From Paludibacter sp. (GTDB lineage Bacteria; Bacteroidota; Bacteroidia; Bacteroidales; Paludibacteraceae), in the NCBI GenBank assembly GCA_028748945.1, contig JAQTOL010000238.1:1-5610 (forward strand): DNA of 5,610 bases. Reading direction: 5' to 3'. How positions within the stretch are numbered: the first letter of the stretch is position 1; the number at the start of each line of letters is the position of its first letter. Of this stretch, positions 1 through 5,610 are shown piece after piece. Below the pieces are notes generated by a model that did not search any database, had not been told where the DNA came from, and saw only the letters and a program-made list of their open reading frames with translations. The translations under genes were made by a program, and so were the position numbers.

Positions 1-1
1 A

Positions 2-676
2 GGAATTATCTGGTATCAAGGTGAATCGAACTACGATCGTGCCGACAGTTATGCCGATATGTTTAAAACGATGGTAGCCGATTGGCGTAAAAACTGGGGG
101 CAGAAAGATACCATCCCATTTTACTATTGTCAGATTGCACCTTTCGATTATAGTATCTTTACAAAAAAAGGAGAAACACCAATAAACTCGGCCTATTTAC
201 GCGAAGCGCAAATGAAAGCTGAATCGATGATTCCAAAGTCGGGAATGGCCGTGCTGCTCGATGTCGGACTGGAAAAAGGTATTCATCCGCGAAAAAAGCA
301 AATTGCAGGTGAACGGTTGGCTTTGCTGGCTCTTACAAAAACTTACGGTGTTAAAGGGGTTGAATCCGAAAGCCCTGTTTATAAAAGTATCGAGATTCAG
401 AATGATACTGTGATTGTCAGTTTCGACCGGGCACCTATGTGGATTTCTGCTACTGATTTTGAATCAAAACTTTTCACAGTTGCCGGTGAGGATAAAGTTT
501 TCCATCCGGCCAAAACCTGGATTGTCCGCAGCAAAATGTATGTAAAAAGTGAGGACGTGAAAAAACCGGTGGCAGTCCGTTATGCTTTCGAAAACTACGT
601 GGAAGGTGATTTGTATGGTTCGGATGGTATGCCGGTTTCATCGTTCAGGAGTGATAATTACCCCCAAACCCCCTAA
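2..676 (+). CDS. Sialate O-acetylesterase-family (SASA) carbohydrate esterase, C-terminal part
   Basis: The reading frame is open from base 2, so the gene starts outside the window and only the last 224 residues are seen; family members are usually about 450-650 residues. Residues 1-9 carry the conserved WYQGES block of SGNH-like SASA esterases. Asp87 and His95 lie in a VLLDVGLEKGIHP segment that matches the family's D...HP block, where the His is the catalytic base; the nucleophile Ser is upstream of the window. KQIAGERLALLALTKTYG is the usual following helix. Residues about 118-215 form the typical C-terminal beta domain, ending in the family-like PVSSFRSDN. Such enzymes remove O-acetyl groups from sialic acids or, in many Bacteroidota, from plant or algal glycans; which applies here is not shown. 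The last residues (PQTP) and the TAA stop come from a palindromic repeat, so the original end may have been different. The DUF5703 gene follows 25 bases later, suggesting one operon. Confidence 0.9.
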   Translation, partial: GIIWYQGESNYDRADSYADMFKTMVADWRKNWGQKDTIPFYYCQIAPFDYSIFTKKGETPINSAYLREAQMKAESMIPKSGMAVLLDVGLEKGIHPRKKQIAGERLALLALTKTYGVKGVESESPVYKSIEIQNDTVIVSFDRAPMWISATDFESKLFTVAGEDKVFHPAKTWIVRSKMYVKSEDVKKPVAVRYAFENYVEGDLYGSDGMPVSSFRSDNYPQTP

Positions 677-690
677 AGGGGTGTTTTAAA
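661..690. repeat. GC-rich palindromic element at the esterase stop codon
   Basis: Two CCCCC runs (661-665 and 669-673) are separated by AAA and followed by TAAA and GGGG (678-681), then TGTTTT. The GGGG can pair with either C run, so two alternative short hairpins are possible; the nearer one is CCCCT/AGGGG around AA. The element contains the stop codon of the esterase (674-676). From memory, closely similar C-run/TAAA/G-run elements are dispersed through many Bacteroidetes genomes, often next to gene ends; I cannot count copies here. The short G:C stem followed by T-rich sequence could act as a weak terminator or mRNA 3' stabiliser, which is inference. The outer boundaries are approximate. 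Confidence 0.65.
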
Positions 691-701
691 TAGTTTCGTC
701 T

Positions 702-2990
702 ATGAATAAACAGACCAAAATACTGCAGACATTATTGCCCTCTCCTCAAGGAGAGGGGTCGGTGGCGAGGTGTTTCCTTATTTTCATTTTCTCATTCTTC
801 ATTTTTCCTTTCTTATATTCCACTGAACCGGACTTCGTCTGGACATCACCCTCCATTAATTCTTCTGAATCAATGCCCTGTGGTGGAGGTGATATCGGAC
901 TGAATGTTTGGGTGGAAAATGGTGACCTTATGTTTTATGTCAGTCGCAGCGGTGCATTTGACGAAAACAATACATTGCTCAAACAAGGTCGTTTCCGCGT
1001 GCACCTCACTCCCAACCCATTTCTGAATACCACTGATTTTCGTCAGACACTCAAGATCAATGAAGGTTACGTACAAATAACGTCCAACGGAACAACTATT
1101 CAATTTTGGGTGGATGTTTTTAAGCCTGTTATACATTTGGAAATTCAAAGTAAAAAGAAAATCTCTTCTGAACTTCGTTACGAAAACTGGCGGTACAAAG
1201 ATCGGTTGATTCGAAAAAATGAAAGTCAGCAAAATTCCTATAAATGGACACCACCGAAGGGTTTGCTTATGACCAAAGATTCGGTGTTAACAGATGGACA
1301 TTCGGTTACTTTCTTTCATAGTAATTCGGGAAATACCATTTTTGATGTAACCGTTGCTCAACAAGGGTTGGATTCAGTAAAATCCCAACTTTACAATCCA
1401 ATATCACATCTCACTTCTGGTGGAAAAATGTGGGGTAACAACTTGTTTTTTAGTGGTTCTGAAAAAGGAATTTATGCAGGAACGGATTTTGAAGCATGGA
1501 TTTTCAAAAGTAAAAAATCATTTTTAAAACAAAATATTGATATTGCGCTTCAGATTTCACAGGCCAAAAATATTGAATCCTGGATATTGGATTTAAACAA
1601 TACCATCGCAACAATAAATCCTAAAACCGACCGCAAACTAACCACAGTCTGGTGGAATGCATTCTGGAATCGTAGTTTTATTCATATTGATGGAGAAGCT
1701 ACTGATTTATCGCGCAACTACACCCTGTTCCGTTACATGCTTGGCTGCAATGCACACAGCAGCTGGCCTACCCGCTTTAATGGCGGACTGTTTACTTTCG
1801 ATCCTGTTTTTGTGGATTCCACTCTGGCATTTACTCCCGATTACCGCAAATGGGGCAGCGGAACTTTCACTGCACAAAACCAGCGGCTCGTGTATTGGCC
1901 CATGTTGAAAAGCGGTGACTTTGAACTAATGACTTCTGAATTCGACTTTTACAACCGGTTGTTGAAAAACGCAGAACTCCGCTCACGGGTTTATTGGAAT
2001 CATGGTGGCGCTTGTTTTGCTGAACAACTAGAAAACTTCGGGTTGCCCAACCCAACCGAATATGGCTGGAAACGCCCCGGTTATTTCGACAAAGGAGTGG
2101 AATATAATGCATGGCTTGAATATGAATGGGACACTGTGCTCGAATTTTGTCAAATGATATTAGAAACAAAAGATTACAGCAACGTTGATATTTCCCGTTA
2201 CAAACCACTAATTGAAAGTTGTGTCCGCTTTTTCGACGAGCATTACCGGTATCTGGCCACTCATCGCGGACGGAAAACGCTGGATAGCGATGGACATTTA
2301 ATCCTTTTTCCGGCTTCGGCTGCCGAAACCTATAAAATGGCCAACAATCCCGCCAGTACAATTGCAGCTTTGAAAATTGTTCTAAAATCACTCGGAAATG
2401 ATTCTTTGCTGAAAACCATTCCCCCGATTCCATTCAGAATTATTGATGGAAAAACAATGATTTCGCCGGCCAAAACATGGGAACGGGTGAATAATACCGA
2501 AGCCCCGCAACTTTATCCGGTCTTCCCCTGGCGGATATTCGGTGTAGGGAAAGATAGTCTGGAAATTGCCAGAAATACGTATCTTTACGATCCGGATGTG
2601 AAGAAGTTTAGGAGTCCTATAGGTTGGAAACAGGACAATATCTTTGCGGCTTGTCTTGGTCTCACTGACGAAGCCGAACGGTTGAATAAACTAAAACTTG
2701 CTAACGGACCGTACCGCTTTCCGGCATTTTGGGGACCGGGATATGACTGGAGTCCTGATTTTAATTGGGGTGGAACCGGGATGATCGGTTTACAGGAAAT
2801 GTTGTTGCAAACTACTGACGATGGCAAAATCTTTCTTTTTCCTGCCTGGCCAAAAGATTGGAATGTGCATTTTAAACTGCATGCACCGAAAAACACGACT
2901 GTGGAAGCAGAGTTGAAGAATGGGAAAGTGAATGTGATTTCTATAATTCCTGAAAATAGAAAGTCTGATTTAGTTCTAATGATTAAATAA
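702..2990 (+). CDS. Exported DUF5703-type, GH95-like (alpha/alpha)6-barrel putative glycoside hydrolase
   Basis: This is a complete 762-residue protein. The hydrophobic segment at residues 24-40 (CFLIFIFSFFIFPFLYS) is a signal peptide core, with cleavage likely near residue 40. Residues about 44-300 resemble the N-terminal beta-sandwich of the DUF5703/GH95-like group (CGGGDIGLNVWVENGDLMFY, then GRFRVHLTPNPF). The barrel begins near residue 314 with WWNAFWNRS and continues with SSWPTRFNGGLFTFDP (353-368), WNHGGACFAEQ (432-442) and EYNAWLEYEWD (467-477). Glu542 in FPASAAET sits where GH95 has its SPE acid, and Asp686 in SPDFNWGGTGM where GH95 has its base block; both assignments are by analogy. 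A small beta domain ends the protein after LFPAWPKDW. The substrate is unknown. The ATG at 702 gives an unusually long n-region (about 23 residues) that reads through a palindromic repeat; GTG at 762 is an alternative start just before the hydrophobic core. Probably cotranscribed with the esterase upstream. Confidence 0.85.
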   Translation: MNKQTKILQTLLPSPQGEGSVARCFLIFIFSFFIFPFLYSTEPDFVWTSPSINSSESMPCGGGDIGLNVWVENGDLMFYVSRSGAFDENNTLLKQGRFRVHLTPNPFLNTTDFRQTLKINEGYVQITSNGTTIQFWVDVFKPVIHLEIQSKKKISSELRYENWRYKDRLIRKNESQQNSYKWTPPKGLLMTKDSVLTDGHSVTFFHSNSGNTIFDVTVAQQGLDSVKSQLYNPISHLTSGGKMWGNNLFFSGSEKGIYAGTDFEAWIFKSKKSFLKQNIDIALQISQAKNIESWILDLNNTIATINPKTDRKLTTVWWNAFWNRSFIHIDGEATDLSRNYTLFRYMLGCNAHSSWPTRFNGGLFTFDPVFVDSTLAFTPDYRKWGSGTFTAQNQRLVYWPMLKSGDFELMTSEFDFYNRLLKNAELRSRVYWNHGGACFAEQLENFGLPNPTEYGWKRPGYFDKGVEYNAWLEYEWDTVLEFCQMILETKDYSNVDISRYKPLIESCVRFFDEHYRYLATHRGRKTLDSDGHLILFPASAAETYKMANNPASTIAALKIVLKSLGNDSLLKTIPPIPFRIIDGKTMISPAKTWERVNNTEAPQLYPVFPWRIFGVGKDSLEIARNTYLYDPDVKKFRSPIGWKQDNIFAACLGLTDEAERLNKLKLANGPYRFPAFWGPGYDWSPDFNWGGTGMIGLQEMLLQTTDDGKIFLFPAWPKDWNVHFKLHAPKNTTVEAELKNGKVNVISIIPENRKSDLVLMIK
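736..772. repeat. Palindromic repeat element inside the 5' coding region of the DUF5703 gene
   Basis: CCCTCTCCT (738-746) and AGGAGAGGG (749-757) are perfect reverse complements separated by CA, giving an 8-bp stem with a TCAA loop when folded. The following tail, GTCGGTGGCGAGGTG, also resembles the tail I recall for a dispersed Bacteroidetes element with a CCCTCTCC-type palindrome. It is translated in frame as LLPSPQGEGSVAR (residues 11-23), a segment that matches no part of a normal signal peptide. The strong stem would sit in the mRNA 34 bases after the ATG. Boundaries are approximate. Confidence 0.7.
748..764 (+). promoter_or_regulatory. Possible alternative ribosome binding site and GTG start for the DUF5703 gene
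   Basis: AAGGAG at 748-753 lies 8 bases before an in-frame GTG at 762-764. Starting there would give MARCFLIFIFSFF, a normally proportioned signal peptide, and would drop the repeat-coded residues. The AAGGAG is part of the palindromic repeat, so it may be coincidental, and it would be masked when the stem forms. Bacteroidetes rely little on Shine-Dalgarno pairing, so this is only an alternative to ATG 702. Confidence 0.25.
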
Positions 2991-3061
2991 TATTTAAGAG
3001 TTTGAATTGTTGGTTACAAAGTATTTCCCCGAAACGTCTGTATCAGATATTTCTTGTAATA

Positions 3062-3093
3062 TTGTACGATTCAACTCAGTAATCGTACATTTG
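3062..3093 (+). promoter_or_regulatory. Candidate Bacteroidetes-type promoter for the GH2 gene
   Basis: TACATTTG at 3086-3093 is an exact match to the Bacteroidetes -7 consensus TAnnTTTG. ATTG at 3061-3064 supplies a -33 TTG at a spacing of 21 bases, inside the known 19-21 range. Transcription would start near 3098-3101, giving a leader of about 90 bases before ATG 3190. The rest of the 2991-3189 gap holds no gene longer than a 15-codon reading frame and no convincing intrinsic terminator. The start codon has an A-rich upstream (AAATCAAAAAT) without a Shine-Dalgarno, which is normal for the phylum. Confidence 0.6.
3063..3089. promoter_or_regulatory. Perfect 9-bp inverted repeat within the promoter; candidate operator
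   Basis: TGTACGATT (3063-3071) and AATCGTACA (3081-3089) are exact reverse complements separated by nine bases. The left arm overlaps the -33 TTG and the right arm overlaps the first bases of the -7 box, so a dimeric regulator bound here would compete directly with RNA polymerase. The arms contain G and C and so are less likely to be chance than the many AT-only palindromes in this DNA. No regulator gene is in the window, so the binding protein is unknown. Because it lies upstream of the expected transcription start, it is not expected to act as an RNA hairpin of the GH2 transcript, but it could form in read-through RNA from the DUF5703 gene. Confidence 0.45.
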
Positions 3094-3189
3094 CAATAAA
3101 AGCATTTTTATATGAAAAGTAGATGTTGTATTTTTGAAGACAGTAGTCATTCTTCATAAATTAGACAAATCAATTATCAAATCAAAAAT

Positions 3190-5610
3190 ATGAAACTAAA
3201 ACACATTCTAATTCTTTCATTTCTGAAATTTTGCATGATTTCATTTGCTTCGGAAACTTCCGTCGCGGGATTTTATCAGCTGGCAGGAAGCGGACGACAA
3301 GTATATAATTTTAATTTGGGCTGGCGTTTTTACAGAGGAGATATAAAAGATGCCGATAAAACGAAATTCGATGACTCGGCGTGGGAAGTGGTGGAAACTC
3401 CTCACACGGTGCAGTTGATGCCGGCCGAAGCGAGCGGAGGTAGAAATTATCAGGGTATAGCATGGTATCGGAAACGATTTGTGGTGCCAGCCGATGCCAA
3501 AGGAAAAGATGTTTTCATCCATTTCGAAGCCATTATGGGGAAACAAAAAATCTACCTGAACGGGAAACTGGTAAAAGAACATTTGGGTGGATATTTACCC
3601 GTAACCGTAGAATTAACTGCCAATGGTGCACAAGCCGGTGATACCTGCCAGCTTGCGGTAATGGCCGATAACAGTGATGATAAAAGTTATCCGCCCGGCA
3701 AACCGCAATACACACTCGATTTTGCTTATCATGGCGGCATTTACCGCGATGTGTGGATGATCTGCAAAAACAAAGTGTCCATAACCGATGCGATCGAAGA
3801 CAAGGAAACTGGCGGGGGCGGCGTTTTTGTACATTACGACAATATAAGTACAAAAAGCGCTGATGTTTTTGTCAATACAGAATTGAAAAACAACGGTGCC
3901 AAAGCTGAGTCGGTTACACTGGAAACCTCTCTTGTTGATAATCTCGGAAAAACAGTAAAAAAAATAAGTACTAAAATTTCGCTGAAAGCCGGTGAATCAA
4001 AAACAGTTCTGCAGAAAACAACGGTACCGAATCCGCATCTTTGGGCTCCTGAAACACCAGATTTATACAAAGTAAATCTATTGGTAAAAGAAGGAAAAAC
4101 AGCTTTGGATGGGGGAACAATACGAGTGGGAATTCGCAAAGCCGAATTTCGTGGCAAAGATGGTTTTTACCTGAATGACAAACCATACGGACAATTGATA
4201 GGTGGTAACCGCCATCAGGATTTTGCATACGTTGGCAATGCCGTACCAAACTCGCAACAATGGCGCGATGTAAAACGCTTGCGCGATGCCGGTTGCGTGA
4301 TTGTCCGCACGGCTCATTATCCTCAGGATCCTGCTTTTATGGATGCTTGTGATGAGTTGGGAATGTTTATCATCGTGGCTACTCCCGGTTGGCAATTCTG
4401 GAATAAAGACCCTGAATTCGAGCAATTGGTTTATAAAAATACCCGTGATATCATTCGCCGTGACCGCAATCATCCTTCGGTCTTGTTATGGGAACCGATT
4501 TTGAACGAAACCCGTTTTCCGAAGGAATTTTCGTTGAACTCCCTGAAAATTACCAAAGATGAATTCCCGTATCCGGGAGCACCGGGTGCTGCTGCCGATT
4601 TACGTTCCGAAGGAGTGGCTGATAATTATGATGTAATATATGGCTGGCCAACGGATGAAGGAAAGGTGAAACAATCCATTTTTACACGTGAATTTGGCGA
4701 AAATGTGGACGATTGGTATGCGCATAATGCAAACAATCGTGCCAGTCGCAGCTGGGGCGAACATCCCATGTTGGTGCAGGCGTTGTCACTCGCCGAATCC
4801 TACGATGCTATGTTTCATACCACCGGACAGTTTGTTGGTGGTGCACAGTGGCACCCGTTCGACCATCAGCGTGGTTACCATCCCGATCCTTACTGGGGTG
4901 GGATTTTTGATGCATTCCGTCAACCGAAATATGCGTATTACCTTTTTAAAAGTCAGGTAAATCCTGATATTAAAGTGCCGAATGTGGAAACAGGTCCGAT
5001 GGTTTACGTGGTCAATGAAATGACACCGTTTTCGGATGCCAATGTGACTGTTTTCAGCAATTGTGATTCGGTACGTCTGACAGCTTACGAAGGCAAATCG
5101 TGGACAAAACCGGTTATTCATGCGAAAAGACATATTCCTTATGCGCCGGTTAGCTTTGAGAATGTGTTTGATTTCTGGGAAATGCGTGATTTCACTTATA
5201 AAAGGAAAAAACCTGAGTTGGTGAGCTTCTTAGCCGAAGGGATCATTGATGGGAAAGTGGTTTGCAGCGAGAAAAAAATGCCTTCGCGCCGTTCGACAAA
5301 AATTCGATTATCAATTGATAGCCTGGGAAAACCACTGACAGCCGATGGTTCGGATTTTATAATTGTGATAGCCGAAATTACAGACGATAATGGCAATGTG
5401 CGCCGGCTGGCAAAAGACAATATTGTTTTTTCAGTTGAAGGCGAAGGCGAAATTATTGGTGATGAAAGTATAAATGCAAATCCTCGTGCCGTGGAATGGG
5501 GCTCTGCACCGGTGCTGATTGGCTCTACCAATAAACCCGGTAAAATTAAAGTGAAAGCACGTGTACAATTTGAAGGAACTCAAGCTCCGGCTTCTGCCGA
5601 AATCGAATTT
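3190..5610 (+). CDS. Exported glycoside hydrolase family 2 protein (beta-galactosidase-like), 3' end cut by window
   Basis: The frame is open for 807 residues from ATG 3190 to the window edge. Residues 1-20 are a signal peptide (positive MKLKH, hydrophobic core, SFA cleavage site before Ser21); Cys15 is not in a lipobox. Domains in order: sugar-binding jelly roll (about 38-195, with AWYRKRF and HGGIYRDVW), immunoglobulin-like domain (about 197-316), TIM barrel (about 318-590), a DUF4982-like beta domain (about 605-650, VTVFSNCDSVRL), and a Glyco_hydro2_C5-like domain (about 710-807, ADGSDFIIVIAEITDDNG). In the barrel, RRDRNHPSVLLW aligns with the GH2 signature and places the acid/base at Glu440 in LWEPILNET; the nucleophile is probably Glu501 in FTREFGENVDDW. 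The C5-like domain appears almost finished at the edge, so few residues are probably missing. GH2 enzymes include beta-galactosidases, glucuronidases and mannosidases; the specificity cannot be set here. It is 199 bases downstream of the DUF5703 gene and probably has its own promoter. Confidence 0.92.
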   Translation, partial: MKLKHILILSFLKFCMISFASETSVAGFYQLAGSGRQVYNFNLGWRFYRGDIKDADKTKFDDSAWEVVETPHTVQLMPAEASGGRNYQGIAWYRKRFVVPADAKGKDVFIHFEAIMGKQKIYLNGKLVKEHLGGYLPVTVELTANGAQAGDTCQLAVMADNSDDKSYPPGKPQYTLDFAYHGGIYRDVWMICKNKVSITDAIEDKETGGGGVFVHYDNISTKSADVFVNTELKNNGAKAESVTLETSLVDNLGKTVKKISTKISLKAGESKTVLQKTTVPNPHLWAPETPDLYKVNLLVKEGKTALDGGTIRVGIRKAEFRGKDGFYLNDKPYGQLIGGNRHQDFAYVGNAVPNSQQWRDVKRLRDAGCVIVRTAHYPQDPAFMDACDELGMFIIVATPGWQFWNKDPEFEQLVYKNTRDIIRRDRNHPSVLLWEPILNETRFPKEFSLNSLKITKDEFPYPGAPGAAADLRSEGVADNYDVIYGWPTDEGKVKQSIFTREFGENVDDWYAHNANNRASRSWGEHPMLVQALSLAESYDAMFHTTGQFVGGAQWHPFDHQRGYHPDPYWGGIFDAFRQPKYAYYLFKSQVNPDIKVPNVETGPMVYVVNEMTPFSDANVTVFSNCDSVRLTAYEGKSWTKPVIHAKRHIPYAPVSFENVFDFWEMRDFTYKRKKPELVSFLAEGIIDGKVVCSEKKMPSRRSTKIRLSIDSLGKPLTADGSDFIIVIAEITDDNGNVRRLAKDNIVFSVEGEGEIIGDESINANPRAVEWGSAPVLIGSTNKPGKIKVKARVQFEGTQAPASAEIEF

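Noticed and set aside
688..695. TAGTTTCG as a -7 box for the DUF5703 gene
   Set aside because: It has one mismatch, would place the transcript start at or inside the start codon region, and no matching -33 element was identified; operon transcription is simpler.
1657..1908. 83-codon plus-strand frame
   Set aside because: It overlaps the conserved barrel motifs of the DUF5703 protein in another frame and has no recognisable product.
1867..2433. 188-codon open frame on the minus strand
   Set aside because: It lies entirely inside the DUF5703 gene, which has strong family motifs throughout this stretch. The translated minus-strand protein shows no recognisable domain, so it is a shadow frame.
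2983..2997. Perfect AT-only palindrome TTAAATA-A-TATTTAA over the stop codon of the DUF5703 gene
   Set aside because: It contains no G or C, is not followed by a T run, and such palindromes are common by chance in AT-rich DNA; not supported as a terminator.
3037..3047. Short hairpin TCTG-TAT-CAGA followed by T-rich bases, as a terminator after the DUF5703 gene
   Set aside because: A 4-bp stem with mixed downstream bases is too weak to call an intrinsic terminator.
3129..3136. TATTTTTG as a second -7 box for the GH2 gene
   Set aside because: It matches TAnnTTTG, but no TTG lies 19-21 bases upstream, and the sequence is T-rich enough for a chance match; the box at 3086-3093 is better.
4471..4515. 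Catalytically dead GH2 homologue
   Set aside because: The motif differs from the LacZ form, but Glu440 after Asn439 and a nucleophile candidate at Glu501 are both present, so inactivity is not indicated.
3241..5531. Several minus-strand open frames of 73-131 codons and two short plus-strand frames
   Set aside because: All lie within the GH2 reading frame, whose domains are continuous from residue 38 to the window edge. None has a recognisable family or a plausible promoter.

Overview
The window looks like part of a carbohydrate-degradation locus from a Bacteroidota (Bacteroidetes) bacterium, probably of the Bacteroidales/Marinilabiliales type. The reasons are the gene content (a SASA-type acetylesterase, a DUF5703/GH95-like protein and a GH2 enzyme, the latter two with signal peptides), a promoter of the Bacteroidetes form TTG-N21-TAnnTTTG, AT-rich start contexts without a convincing Shine-Dalgarno, and two GC-rich palindromic elements of types that I recall as dispersed in Bacteroidetes genomes. 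No species can be named from this sequence.

Layout, all on the + strand. Positions 2-676 hold the C-terminal 224 residues of a sialate O-acetylesterase-family esterase, entering from the left edge. Positions 702-2990 hold a complete 762-residue exported DUF5703-type protein with a predicted (alpha/alpha)6 barrel. Positions 2991-3189 are a 199-base intergenic region with a candidate promoter whose two boxes enclose a perfect 9-bp inverted repeat. Positions 3190-5610 hold 807 residues of an exported GH2 glycosidase, which leaves the window on the right and is probably nearly complete.

The esterase and the DUF5703 gene are 25 bases apart and probably share a transcript. Their junction is unusual because each gene end touches a palindromic element. 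One supplies the last residues and stop codon of the esterase. The other is translated inside the N-terminus of the DUF5703 protein, just before its signal peptide. The GH2 gene appears to have its own promoter and perhaps its own operator.

A reasonable but unproven reading is that the esterase removes acetyl groups from a decorated glycan and the two glycosidases then trim the backbone or side chains outside the cytoplasm. The sugar cannot be read from this window: no SusC/SusD pair, sulfatase, lyase or regulator gene is present. No RNA gene, CRISPR array, transposase or phage gene is seen. I found no wholly new system; the best leads are the repeat-altered gene ends, the promoter palindrome, and the two glycosidases with non-standard catalytic motifs.
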